A stretch of DNA of 32,167 nt from Candidatus Thioglobus sp. (GTDB lineage Bacteria; Pseudomonadota; Gammaproteobacteria; PS1; Pseudothioglobaceae): positions 1 through 32,167 of the forward strand of contig JAPYSK010000015.1 in the NCBI GenBank assembly GCA_029936515.1, in the 5' to 3' direction. The translations under genes were made by a program, and so were the position numbers. Numbering within the stretch: the stretch's first letter is position 1; the number at the start of each line of letters is the position of its first letter. The notes below the pieces were generated by a model that worked only from the letters and a program-made list of their open reading frames with translations, was not told the DNA's origin and made no database searches. Positions 1 through 8,417 of this stretch are shown piece by piece.

Positions 1-553
1 AGATGAGTGGAATATCTAGTTCATCATGAAGAGAATCAAGGTAAGGCAAAATTTCTTGTTTGCGTTTTAAATCAAGTGCAGATAAGGGTTCATCCATTAA
101 TAGAATATGGGGTTTAACTGCCAACGCTCTAGCAATTGCGACTCGTTGCTTCTCTCCACCCGAAAGTTGAAATGTCGTTCTATCGAGCAGAGGTTTTATA
201 TCTAATAAATTTATTATAGAATCAATAAAATCTTTCTCTGTGCTAGATGATCGCTTAACCCCATAATCGAGATTGCCCTGAACATTTAGATGATCAAATA
301 GACTTGCATCTTGAAAAACATAGCCAACTGAGCGCTGGTGAGGTGGTACAAAATTTTCTCCATCTTGCCAGATTGAATTACCAATTTTGAGAAACCCGCT
401 TTCACTCCTTTCTAAACCTGCGATAGCCCTTAATAAGCTTGTCTTGCCTGAACCTGAGGGGCCAAAAACTACAGTAATGCCTTTATCAGGAATACTAAAA
501 TCAGTATCAAGAATAAAATGCCCTAATCTAATGTTTAGCTTACAGTCAATCAC
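1..553 (-). CDS. modC: Molybdate ABC transporter ATP-binding protein ModC (3' end beyond window)
   Basis: ATPase subunit that would power molybdate import through ModB. Translating the minus strand from 553 gives about 184 codons. In order they show a Walker A motif GPSGSGKT, a Q-loop region (YVFQDASLF), the ABC signature LSGGEKQRVAIARAL and Walker B ILLMDEPLSALD. The start is a GTG at 553-551 that shares one base with the modB stop (TAG, 555-553), so the two are probably translationally coupled. The C-terminal part, including any TOBE/Mop regulatory domain, lies outside the window. Family assignment rests on the ABC motifs plus its position after modA and modB; as an isolated protein it could be another small-ion ABC ATPase. 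Confidence 0.93.
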   Translation of the reverse strand, partial: MIDCKLNIRLGHFILDTDFSIPDKGITVVFGPSGSGKTSLLRAIAGLERSESGFLKIGNSIWQDGENFVPPHQRSVGYVFQDASLFDHLNVQGNLDYGVKRSSSTEKDFIDSIINLLDIKPLLDRTTFQLSGGEKQRVAIARALAVKPHILLMDEPLSALDLKRKQEILPYLDSLHDELDIPLI

Positions 554-1239
554 TAGTCACCACTCCTCATAATTGAAAAACGGCGATTAAATAGATAAAC
601 AAATAGTAACATTATAAATGAAAGAATAAGCAAACCTCCGGATAGCCAGTGCGCCTGACCATACTCCATAGCCTCAACATGATCATAAATTGCAATAGAT
701 AGAACTCCTGTTTCTCCCGGTATATTTCCACCTATCATAAGTACAACACCAAACTCTCCTACTGTATGAGCAAATCCCAAGACAGCAGCAGTTATAAAAC
801 CAGAACGTGCTAATGGCACTGCAACAGTAAAAAACCGATCTAGTGGTGAAGCACATAAAGTGGCAGCAACCTCCATTGGGCGGCGACCAATCCCACTAAA
901 AGAGTTCTGAAGTGGTTGAACCACAAATGGCATCGAATAAATAACAGAGCCGACTACCAGACCTGTAAAGGTGAAAGCTATCGATACTCCTCCGAGCGAC
1001 TCCAACATTCCACCCACTGGACCATTGGGCCCAAGAGTTATCAACAAATAAAAACCTAGCACTGTTGGAGGTAAAACTAATGGTAACGCAATGATTGCTT
1101 CAAATACTACTTTAAATTTAAATCGGGTTTGTGAAAGCCACCATGCTATTGGAGTTCCTATTAACAAAAGAATTATCGTGCTCACACTTGCCAGTTTAAG
1201 AGTAACAATCAGAGCAGAAATATCAAATTCGTTTAGCAT
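553..1239 (-). CDS. modB: Molybdate ABC transporter permease ModB
   Basis: Inner-membrane permease of the molybdate importer, 228 aa, the usual size for ModB. Several hydrophobic segments are visible (near residues 8-32, 45-68, 85-110, 145-170 and 195-218). The cytoplasmic EAA-type coupling loop is recognisable around MEVAATLCASPLDRFFTVAVP. The sequence PLVLPPTVLGFYLL near the second segment is typical of ModB/CysU-type permeases. Its ATG overlaps the modA stop and its stop overlaps the modC GTG, so modA-modB-modC form one transcription unit read leftwards. Confidence 0.95.
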   Translation of the reverse strand: MLNEFDISALIVTLKLASVSTIILLLIGTPIAWWLSQTRFKFKVVFEAIIALPLVLPPTVLGFYLLITLGPNGPVGGMLESLGGVSIAFTFTGLVVGSVIYSMPFVVQPLQNSFSGIGRRPMEVAATLCASPLDRFFTVAVPLARSGFITAAVLGFAHTVGEFGVVLMIGGNIPGETGVLSIAIYDHVEAMEYGQAHWLSGGLLILSFIMLLFVYLFNRRFSIMRSGD

Positions 1240-2006
1240 TATGGTAATCCATATCCAGATTTAGAAATAATACTTAAAGATTCATCACTTTGAACAAATG
1301 ATAAAAACTCTTTCCCAATAGAGCTTTCCTTCAATAGGATTGCCTGCTGCTGAATTGGTTTATAAATTGACTGAGGCACTTCCCAGAATGAGCCTCTTAA
1401 AAAGAAACTCGGATTCTTAATCTGTGAGTAAGCAACAAAACCGAGTTTAGCATTACTACTGCTAACAAATTGAAATGTCTGTGTAATGTTTTCCCCGCGT
1501 ACCAATCTATCTTGCATATTATCCCAAAGCCTAAGTGACCTTAAAGCTTCTTCGGCAGATGCCCCATAAGGAGAAATTTTAGGATTAGCTATGGCTAAAT
1601 ATCGAAAATCTTTTTGGTTCAACACCAAACCTTCTGAGTCAATAAATCCATCTATAGAACTCCAAAGTACTAACTTTCCTAGAGCATATGTGTACCTTGT
1701 ACCAGTCTGAGCTTTTCCTTCTTTTTCTAGTAATCTTGGTCGCTCCTCATCTGCAGAAAAAAATACGTCAAAAGGAGCGCCATTCATTATTTGTGCAAAA
1801 TGTTTGCCTGATGAACCAGGAATTAGTACCACTTTGTGTTGTTGACCTGAAGAGCCACCTGTTTTTAACTCATAGCGCTTTGCAATTATTTTCATGGTTG
1901 GATAAAAGTTGCTTGCAACTGCTACTCTTAGTTCATCAGCAGCAACCTGTGTGGTACTTAATACATATATTATAAAAAAACAAGAGAGTAAATTTATTTT
2001 ATTCAT
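1239..2006 (-). CDS. modA: Molybdate ABC transporter substrate-binding protein ModA
   Basis: Periplasmic molybdate/tungstate-binding protein. The N-terminus is a signal peptide (MNKINLLS, a hydrophobic run, then a likely cleavage after VAA before DELRVAVASNF). Family hallmarks are the VAVASNF strand, PGSSGKHFAQI, the AP-FDVFFSADEERP stretch and the LAIANPKISPYG motif. I chose ATG 2006 because it gives a compact signal peptide; an in-frame TTG at 2015 would add three residues. Neither has a clear Shine-Dalgarno. The 209-base gap to the divergent Sel1 gene would hold the promoter; I see no convincing ModE operator there. First gene of modABC, overlapping modB by one base. Confidence 0.92.
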   Translation of the reverse strand: MNKINLLSCFFIIYVLSTTQVAADELRVAVASNFYPTMKIIAKRYELKTGGSSGQQHKVVLIPGSSGKHFAQIMNGAPFDVFFSADEERPRLLEKEGKAQTGTRYTYALGKLVLWSSIDGFIDSEGLVLNQKDFRYLAIANPKISPYGASAEEALRSLRLWDNMQDRLVRGENITQTFQFVSSSNAKLGFVAYSQIKNPSFFLRGSFWEVPQSIYKPIQQQAILLKESSIGKEFLSFVQSDESLSIISKSGYGLP

Positions 2007-2215
2007 ATTTATCAAATGACTAATCGGGAACGTTATTAAAATAATGAAAAAACACTAAATTTTTAAAAGGAAACACTAAGTCTATTTTATAGTGAATACT
2101 ACTTTTAATTAAAAAAATCAGAACCCTTCAAAGCTGCAAAAATAGAGACAACTATGTTAATATATCGAACAACCATTATCTTGCTATAAGATTCACAAAA
2201 CTAACAAGGAAAACA

Positions 2216-2752
2216 ATGTCAAATAAAAAAATTCTATTAACTTTTTTATTATCAATTACTATAGTTTTTAGTGCTTCCGCTGACTACCGAGATGGTGATG
2301 ATGCTTACGCAATAGGTAACTTTCAAGAGGCACATCTAGAATGGCTTAAAGTTGCCGAGCAAGGAGATGCTAGAGCACAATATAATGTAGCTTGGATGTA
2401 TGCAAATGGCAAGGGAACTTCTCAGGACTTTGAAGAATCCGTTAATTGGTATACAAAATCTGCTAAACAAGGATACGTTCACGCACAATACAACTTAGCA
2501 AACCTATACCTTAGAGGTAATGGTGTAACTAAAAATGATCATCTCGCCTTTAGTTGGTTTCTTAAAGCTGCTGAGCAAGGTGATGCACCTGCACAATACA
2601 ATCTAGGGCGTATGTACCTTCTTGGCAAGGGTGATGATAAAAATATTTTAGAAGGAAGATTTTGGATCAAACAAGCTTTAGAAAATAACGATGAATACAT
2701 CGGTATTCTTGCTCAACAAGTATGGGATGATTTTAAACTTGGCTCCTACTAG
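2216..2752 (+). CDS. Secreted Sel1-repeat (TPR-like) protein
   Basis: Small exported protein of 178 aa. A signal peptide covers about residues 1-22 (MSNKKILLTFLLS...SASA). It is followed by three Sel1-like repeats at roughly 46-80, 82-116 and 118-152, each with the A-Q/H-A-QYN-L-x-x-MY-x-x-G-x-G pattern. A purine-rich AAGGAAAA lies just upstream of the ATG. Sel1 repeats form alpha-alpha superhelices that scaffold protein interactions; no catalytic domain is present, so the specific partner is unknown. It diverges from modA and converges on the oxidoreductase at 2791-3825; I see no link to either. Confidence 0.85.
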   Translation: MSNKKILLTFLLSITIVFSASADYRDGDDAYAIGNFQEAHLEWLKVAEQGDARAQYNVAWMYANGKGTSQDFEESVNWYTKSAKQGYVHAQYNLANLYLRGNGVTKNDHLAFSWFLKAAEQGDAPAQYNLGRMYLLGKGDDKNILEGRFWIKQALENNDEYIGILAQQVWDDFKLGSY

Positions 2753-2790
2753 TTAGATAATATGATCAATACATAACAGTTGGTTTTTAA

Positions 2791-3825
2791 TTAAGCCTTT
2801 ACCGTGACAACTAAGCAAGACTTAATACTAACCTGTTCAGCCTCAATAATAGCGATTGATTCAGCGGCCTGATTTAGTAAAACAAGGTTACTTTCTTTAC
2901 CGCTTAGAATTTCATCAACAAAAGAGCGTATTTCAAACTCATAACCCATTCCTTTCTTTAATTCTATAACTTCTGATTGATGGCCAGAACGAAAAAGCTT
3001 AAGTGTTTCCTCGCTATCTAGTAAATAGCAAGCGGTACCATTTTCAAAGTTTGCAGTATACGACATGTTAAAGCCATATCCATCTTGCATCGTCCATGAT
3101 CCTTCAGCACTAACCAGAGGTACATCCATAGATTGTTCATAAATGTAATTAGTAACAACATGATCAATTCCACCGCTAGGTCCTTTATAGCCCTGACTAA
3201 AAACTGCCCTAGGCATCCCAAAGCAATAATTAATAAAATCAGTATCATGTACATGCAAATCCAATAATGCACCGCCACACTTTTCATGATTTGAATAAAA
3301 TGCTCCATCTGGTGGGCTAGTTTGACGCCTACAATTCAAAGATAAGCATTTACCATACACTTCGCTCTCTATTGCATCCTTTAACCAAACCCATGCAGGC
3401 CAGTATCGAAGACACATTGCAGACATAATATTAGAAGAAGAGTTTGTTGCCAATTGAACTATTTTTTTAGCTTCATCATAAGTACGCGCTAAGGGTTTCT
3501 CTACCAACACATGCTTTCCCTTAGCAAGTGCCGCCTCAACAAAAACAAAGTGTAGATTTGTTCCAACACAAATATCAACTAGTTCAATTTCTGGGTCATT
3601 GATTAGTTCCATCCCATCGATATATTTCCTAGCTTTGAGACCACCGACACTCCCTCTAGCCTGACCACTAATGTTGCCTTCTGCTTTGCTAGAGCCATCA
3701 AGTCGACTTTGTATTGAATCAGCAACAGCGATAACCTCAACATCACTTATTTGTGAATAAATATCCAAATGAGTTGAACCCATACTGCCTAGGCCGATTA
3801 CTCCGACTTTTAATTTTTTAGTCAT
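2791..3825 (-). CDS. Gfo/Idh/MocA family NAD(P)-dependent sugar oxidoreductase
   Basis: 344 aa, the normal length for the family. The N-terminal Rossmann fold begins KVGVIGLGSMGSTHLDIY; the EKP motif (HVLVEKPLART) near residue 110 carries the usual cofactor/substrate lysine. The C-terminal half has the sheet domain with GGALLDLHVHDTDFINYCFG, whose D/H pair is typical of catalytic residues. Members oxidise or reduce a ring hydroxyl of a sugar or inositol. Last gene of the leftward amino-sugar operon, 11 bases after the TIM-barrel gene. A second, unrelated-in-detail member lies at 4703-5857. Substrate cannot be told from sequence; the context points to a GlcNAc-containing or otherwise modified sugar. 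Confidence 0.85.
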   Translation of the reverse strand: MTKKLKVGVIGLGSMGSTHLDIYSQISDVEVIAVADSIQSRLDGSSKAEGNISGQARGSVGGLKARKYIDGMELINDPEIELVDICVGTNLHFVFVEAALAKGKHVLVEKPLARTYDEAKKIVQLATNSSSNIMSAMCLRYWPAWVWLKDAIESEVYGKCLSLNCRRQTSPPDGAFYSNHEKCGGALLDLHVHDTDFINYCFGMPRAVFSQGYKGPSGGIDHVVTNYIYEQSMDVPLVSAEGSWTMQDGYGFNMSYTANFENGTACYLLDSEETLKLFRSGHQSEVIELKKGMGYEFEIRSFVDEILSGKESNLVLLNQAAESIAIIEAEQVSIKSCLVVTVKA

Positions 3826-3836
3826 AGTTTTTAAAT

Positions 3837-4691
3837 TTAAGAACTAGTATTAAAATCAAATAATTGATCCATTGCAGCTGATGTACGAGACAAAATTGTC
3901 TCGTCCCAAGGTAACATTTCTGCAATTATTGTATTTTGATAGTTAATCGATTTAAGGGCCTCTATTGTCTCTTTCCAGGGAACATCTCCTGTGCCAATAT
4001 CACAAAAACTAAAGCTACCAGTCCAGTCAAAATTTTCTTGAAAATCTTTTATTTGAACTCTTTTTATTCTAGAATTAAGTAACTCAATCCAGTGCGGTGG
4101 GTATTGCTGATAACCAATCAGGTTGCCAACATCTAAATAAACACCTAATTTATTTGATTCAAAAGAGTCTACAAAATCTCTAAGTTCAATCGGTGAATAG
4201 AAAAACCCATTCCATACATTCTCCATACATAAATCAACATCAAGATCTTCTGCAATTGGTAAAAGTTGATTGATCGCATCTCTGATTCGATCTAAAGCCT
4301 TATCGTAACGAACTATCTCACTAGAGATTGGACTTTTAACCACTCCTGGCACAAACAATAATGCCTTACATCCAAGGTTACTAGCAACTTGGAGTGCATC
4401 TTTATGAAGACTAATTGACTTGTTACGAGTGGCCTCATCTTCACTTGTTGGACTTATACCCCAACTCATTCCACTAGCCAAACTGTCTACAAAAATGCCA
4501 GAGTCGTCAATTTTCTGACGGATGATTTCACATTCTGCTTTAGTAGTTGAGGTTTTTAAAACTCCCTCTGTGGAAATAGCTAATTCAAGTGCATCAAAAC
4601 CATACGTTTTTGTTTGCGCTAATGCAGACTCGATAGATTGGGTATTTGCTAGACCATTTTCAAAAGAAAGATAACTGATGCCTTTAATCAA
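3837..4691 (-). CDS. Sugar phosphate isomerase/epimerase family (xylose-isomerase-like TIM barrel)
   Basis: 284 aa AP-endonuclease-2/xylose-isomerase-like TIM barrel. Putative metal-ligand positions are visible: the glutamate in LCMENVW (about residue 156), the aspartate in VYLDVGN (about 186), the RVQIKD strand end and the late glutamate in IIAEMLPW. The start is TTG at 4691, chosen because AAGGAG stands at the right distance upstream on the minus strand and no good ATG follows early. It lies between two Gfo/Idh/MocA genes with 11-base gaps on both sides. That trio is typical of pathways that oxidise a sugar and then isomerise or eliminate; in 3-keto-glycoside pathways proteins of this fold cleave the glycosidic bond. 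Exact reaction unknown. Confidence 0.82.
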   Translation of the reverse strand: MIKGISYLSFENGLANTQSIESALAQTKTYGFDALELAISTEGVLKTSTTKAECEIIRQKIDDSGIFVDSLASGMSWGISPTSEDEATRNKSISLHKDALQVASNLGCKALLFVPGVVKSPISSEIVRYDKALDRIRDAINQLLPIAEDLDVDLCMENVWNGFFYSPIELRDFVDSFESNKLGVYLDVGNLIGYQQYPPHWIELLNSRIKRVQIKDFQENFDWTGSFSFCDIGTGDVPWKETIEALKSINYQNTIIAEMLPWDETILSRTSAAMDQLFDFNTSS

Positions 4692-4702
4692 AATCTTTCT
4701 CC

Positions 4703-5857
4703 TTAATATAATGAATCTAACTCATTCCACGTTTCAGTCATATCTACTATTTGACCTAAAACTCTACTTTCATCAATTGCCATAGCAACTAAACCAGCTG
4801 TGATAGCCTCCTTTGGTCCAACGGGTAAGGATTTTAAATCACCTCTAAGAAAGCTTGCAATATCATCGCACATTAGCTTATCCGCACCATAGTGTGAAGG
4901 GTAGTTTCCTGATTCAGGTGTGCTTGGATAGCTAAAGTCATGATCCTCTAGACATTCACCTGTTCGAGCGTCTGTAATCTTAAGGCCACCCCGACCAAAG
5001 TCTCCTTCAGCCATTCCACGACTTCCAATGATACAAAAGCGCCTCTGCTCATCTGGGACATTAATGCTTGTATGAAATGAAAAACTTACATTACCCGGAT
5101 ATTCTAATAACGCATTCTGATGATCAATAATATCAGCGTCACTTGTAAAAGGATCATCAGCACTTTCCCAAAAGGATAGTTTTTTTTGATAAACATCATC
5201 ATGCTCATCTCCAACAGGAGCCTCGGAAGGAATAAAATTATTACGCCCACCAAAACTCACTACTCTAGTTGGCCTATCACCAACAATACTGTTATAGAGA
5301 TCTATATCGTGACAGCACTTTTCTAACATAAAGCCGCCCGAAAATTTTTCTAGTCGCCGCCAGTCTCTCATAAAAAATGAGCCGTGATAAGGTGCAATAT
5401 GTTCATTGGCCTCAAGAGAGGTAATGTTACCCAAAGTACCAGCATCTATGATTCTTCGCAATTCTCGCATATGCACAGAATATCTTAAAACAAGGCCAAC
5501 TATTAATTGGTTTTCACCGTATTTTTTAATTAATTTAGCAAGACTGAAACTATCCGCTTTTGTTGTAACAATTGGCTTCTCTGAAAAAACCTTTAGACCA
5601 GCTTCTAGACCTACTCTTATATGTTCTAAATGAAGATGATTAGGAGATGCAACCCAAAGTAAATCAAGATTGCACTTGTCAATCATAGTCTGAAGATCTT
5701 CATATTGATTTAGATGAATTGAGTCTTCCTCAAGAAGTGATAATCCACATGGATCAGGGTCAACATACCCAACTAACTCTAACTCTGGCATATCTGCCTT
5801 AATCATCTTAAGAACATTTCCAGCTCTCAGACCTAAACCAACAATAGCAGTTCTCAT
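4703..5857 (-). CDS. Gfo/Idh/MocA family NAD(P)-dependent sugar oxidoreductase
   Basis: 384 aa, slightly longer than its neighbour at 2791-3825. The N-terminal Rossmann fold opens MRTAIVGLGLRAGNVLKMI, the EKP motif is in VFSEKPIVTTKAD (about residue 92) and the C-terminal catalytic signature is LEKCCHDIDLYNSIVGDRP. The C-terminal half has the GGLKITDARTGE and NYPSHYGAD elements seen in longer Gfo/Idh/MocA proteins. A Shine-Dalgarno (AAGGAGTTTA) precedes the ATG. Follows the transporter ATPase by 15 bases, so it belongs to the same operon. Probably an NAD-linked dehydrogenase for an imported sugar; substrate unknown. Confidence 0.84.
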   Translation of the reverse strand: MRTAIVGLGLRAGNVLKMIKADMPELELVGYVDPDPCGLSLLEEDSIHLNQYEDLQTMIDKCNLDLLWVASPNHLHLEHIRVGLEAGLKVFSEKPIVTTKADSFSLAKLIKKYGENQLIVGLVLRYSVHMRELRRIIDAGTLGNITSLEANEHIAPYHGSFFMRDWRRLEKFSGGFMLEKCCHDIDLYNSIVGDRPTRVVSFGGRNNFIPSEAPVGDEHDDVYQKKLSFWESADDPFTSDADIIDHQNALLEYPGNVSFSFHTSINVPDEQRRFCIIGSRGMAEGDFGRGGLKITDARTGECLEDHDFSYPSTPESGNYPSHYGADKLMCDDIASFLRGDLKSLPVGPKEAITAGLVAMAIDESRVLGQIVDMTETWNELDSLY

Positions 5858-5872
5858 AATTAAACTCCTTAG

Positions 5873-6964
5873 CTAATCTACTTGGCGATAAAGCGCCTGA
5901 CCTTGTATATTAAAAGCATGACATTTCGATGGATCTAAGGCTAAGTGGACTGTATCCCCCGGATTAACATTTGTATCACTCGGCAATACAGCGCAAAAAT
6001 CACTATTACCTTCAACAGATCCGTAAAGTATTACAGTTGCGCCGATATGCTCGACTACTTCAATATTCATTGGCAAGCCTTTATTGTCTGATGTGAGTTC
6101 GACATCTTCAGGTCGGATACCAACTTCAATTTTATCGCCTGTTTTTGTATTAGCAACTTCAACTGATAAATTTACACTATTTGAATCAGTAATATTAGCA
6201 GTTAATTGTGCGCCCTTAACTAAAATATTGCTTGCTTTTAGGAAATTCATCTTTGGGTGACCAATAAAGCCGGCCACAAATTTTGTTTTAGGATGATGAT
6301 ATAACTCCATTGGCGATCCGACTTGCTCAATTACACCATCACGTAAAACAACAATTTTGTCAGCCATAGTCATAGCTTCAATCTGGTCATGGGTAACATA
6401 AATCATTGTTGTTTGTAGATTTTGATGTAGCTTTGCTAATTCAACCCTCATGTCACCTCGAAGTGCTGCATCTAAATTCGATAATGGCTCATCAAATAAG
6501 AATACTTTAGGATTTCGAACGATAGATCGGCCAATAGCTACCCTTTGGCGTTGTCCACCAGAAAGTTGACCAGGCTTAAAATCCAAACGATCATTTAATT
6601 GCAAAATATCTGCAGCCTTAAAAACTCTTTCTTCCAACTCCTTTTCATTAACCTTTGCGACCCTTAATGGAAAGGCAATATTTTCAAAAACAGATAGATG
6701 TGGATATAGGGCATAAGACTGAAAAACCATGGAAATGCCTCGTTCTACCGGAGGTGCATTAGAGACATCTTGATCATCAATAATTACCTTACCGCTGGTA
6801 ACCTCCTCTAGCCCAGAAATAATCCTCAATAATGTCGTTTTTCCACAGCCAGAAGGCCCTACAAAAACAACAAACTCTTTGTCATTAATATCTAAATTAA
6901 TGTCAAATAAAACCTCTGTTTCACCAAAGCTTTTATAGATATTTTCAAGTTTTACAGTTGCCAT
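5873..6964 (-). CDS. Carbohydrate ABC transporter ATP-binding protein, UgpC/MalK type
   Basis: 363 aa ATPase of a CUT1-type sugar importer. It shows Walker A GPSGCGKTT (about residues 36-44), Q-loop MVFQSYALYPHLS, ABC signature LSGGQRQRVAIGRS and Walker B VFLFDEPLSNLDA, followed by the H-loop YVTHDQIEAMT. A C-terminal TOBE/OB regulatory region follows, with the IGRPEDV-type stretch IEVGIRPEDVELT, as in MalK and UgpC. AAGGA sits just before the ATG. It is separated from the binding-protein gene by 167 bases holding a hairpin, which may lower its expression relative to that gene. In the operon it serves the permeases at 8418-10240. Confidence 0.93.
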   Translation of the reverse strand: MATVKLENIYKSFGETEVLFDINLDINDKEFVVFVGPSGCGKTTLLRIISGLEEVTSGKVIIDDQDVSNAPPVERGISMVFQSYALYPHLSVFENIAFPLRVAKVNEKELEERVFKAADILQLNDRLDFKPGQLSGGQRQRVAIGRSIVRNPKVFLFDEPLSNLDAALRGDMRVELAKLHQNLQTTMIYVTHDQIEAMTMADKIVVLRDGVIEQVGSPMELYHHPKTKFVAGFIGHPKMNFLKASNILVKGAQLTANITDSNSVNLSVEVANTKTGDKIEVGIRPEDVELTSDNKGLPMNIEVVEHIGATVILYGSVEGNSDFCAVLPSDTNVNPGDTVHLALDPSKCHAFNIQGQALYRQVD

Positions 6965-7089
6965 TCTTTTTTCCTTAAAAAGAGCGCATTATCAGTGCAC
7001 ATTTAAATTTTCGATTGCTAAAGGTTAAAGCAAACTTAAGAAAGATGCTTATAAATGAGCATATTTTTGAAGTTAGCTTTAAAAATTCA

Positions 7090-7110
7090 AGGGCAGTATT
7101 TAGCTGCCCC
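7090..7110 (-). terminator. Intercistronic hairpin downstream of the binding-protein gene
   Basis: On the minus strand AGGGGCAG, a short loop and CTGCCCTT form a GC-rich stem directly after the binding-protein stop, followed by TGAATTTTTAA. The U-tract is weak, so this is more likely an attenuator or 3' stabiliser that favours binding-protein mRNA over the distal genes than a full terminator. That is the usual arrangement in binding-protein-dependent operons. Confidence 0.55.
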
Positions 7111-7131
7111 TGAAATAGTCAACTAATTGAC

Positions 7132-8337
7132 TTAAAGACCCTCTGCTAGAATTTCTGCAGCCTCTGCAACTAGATCAGCAGCAGAACCTTCACCCAAGAT
7201 CATGCCTTGGATGGCGCCGTTAATACCAGCTTGCAATGCTTTAAAGTCTTCAAACATTGGCTCAGGACCACCTCTGCCGATTGGATCTACAAATACTTGC
7301 CAATAGTCAGTAGTGTAGTAAACATCATCACGCATTTTCTCATATTGCAGAATTGGTGTTAAACCCCAACTCTTATCTAGGTCATACTGTGCTTCACCAG
7401 ATGAAAGAGCGGCAGCTAACTCCATTGCAAGACCTTCATTTGCAGAACCTTTGAATACCGCAATTGAGTCAGTAATCAACAGTGTTCCACTCTCACCACT
7501 TGGACCAGCAGGAATAGGCACAACGATTTCAGCAATATTTGCATTGTGTTGACCTGCGCCCCATGGACCATTGATGTACATTCCAATCTGACCATCATTG
7601 TACAACTGAGTCAGTTGAGAACGCTCATAGCCAGTTGGACCTTCTTGAGCAACACCAGCTAACTTACCATAGAACTCAAGTGTCTCAATAGCCTCAGGAC
7701 TGTTGAAAGTTATCTCACCAGTAGCTGCATCACTTACAGAACCACCATTACTATATAAGTAATTTAGGAATTGGTGCATAGTGTTATCAAAGTCTTTTCC
7801 AGTTATGCCAATACCTGCGGCTGAGGTATTGTCATTAACAGCCTTAGCCATATTGTAAAGCCCTGTCCAAGTTCTAGGAGCAACACAAGCTTCACCCGCT
7901 GCTTCAACTAAACCACAGTTGATGAATAGCGCTTTCGTAGAGAAAGCATGTGGGAAGCCCCAGAATTGACCACCATCAGAAACAGTAGCAAGAATACCTG
8001 GCTGATACAACGCCTGCTTTTCCTCAGAAATGTCAACTGGAATAATCAAGCCACTACGACCTAATTGCTTCAAGGTACGAGAACCAATATAAGCTAGTCC
8101 TACTGGATCACCAGCAGCAGCAAGCGTCATTGATTTATCCTGACACGTGCCCCAAGGAACCGCTTCTGCATTAACAGTGACACCAGCATGACTAGCTTCA
8201 AAATCAGCTATAACTGCTTTATCGGCTTCACGTATCTCACCTCCACACATAATCATGTGTACCTCTTCCGCTTGAACTGGCGCCATAAAACCCGCGCCAA
8301 TTACTGCTAAGAAGAGTGCTTTTTTTATATTTTTCAT
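7132..8337 (-). CDS. Carbohydrate ABC transporter extracellular substrate-binding protein
   Basis: 401 aa periplasmic binding protein of the family-1 (MalE/UgpB-like) class. A signal peptide covers residues 1-23 (MKNIKKALFLAVIGAGFMAPVQA, cleavage before EEVHMIMC). Features include an AGDPVGLAYIGSRTLKQL element, KAVNDNTSAAGIGITG and the late cleft motif YNDGQIGMYINGPWGAG, which is typical of sugar-binding proteins. AAAGGAGAAG precedes the ATG. It lies between permease and ATPase genes and is bounded by hairpins on both sides, which suggests it is the most abundant product of the operon. With the cytoplasmic GH20 enzyme, chitobiose or GlcNAc oligomers are the likely ligands, by inference only. 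Confidence 0.92.
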   Translation of the reverse strand: MKNIKKALFLAVIGAGFMAPVQAEEVHMIMCGGEIREADKAVIADFEASHAGVTVNAEAVPWGTCQDKSMTLAAAGDPVGLAYIGSRTLKQLGRSGLIIPVDISEEKQALYQPGILATVSDGGQFWGFPHAFSTKALFINCGLVEAAGEACVAPRTWTGLYNMAKAVNDNTSAAGIGITGKDFDNTMHQFLNYLYSNGGSVSDAATGEITFNSPEAIETLEFYGKLAGVAQEGPTGYERSQLTQLYNDGQIGMYINGPWGAGQHNANIAEIVVPIPAGPSGESGTLLITDSIAVFKGSANEGLAMELAAALSSGEAQYDLDKSWGLTPILQYEKMRDDVYYTTDYWQVFVDPIGRGGPEPMFEDFKALQAGINGAIQGMILGEGSAADLVAEAAEILAEGL

Positions 8338-8365
8338 TTACTTCTCCTTTATTTTTTACATCAAA

Positions 8366-8393
8366 TTACCAGATTTTAATAAATTTCTGGTAA
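8366..8393. promoter_or_regulatory. Inverted repeat TTACCAGA-N12-TCTGGTAA upstream of the binding-protein gene
   Basis: A perfect 8-base inverted repeat with a 12-base AT-rich loop sits between the second permease and the binding-protein start. In RNA it would be a hairpin marking the intercistronic region. In DNA the TGGTA half-sites match the motif in the divergent spacer at 12.3-12.5 kb, so an internal operator or promoter is also possible. Confidence 0.45.
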
Positions 8394-8417
8394 CACTTTA
8401 TGTGAGTATTTTAACTC

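Noticed and set aside
2007-2215. ModE operator upstream of modA
   Set aside because: Some TATA-rich words are present, but no palindrome with the known ModE arm spacing could be made out.
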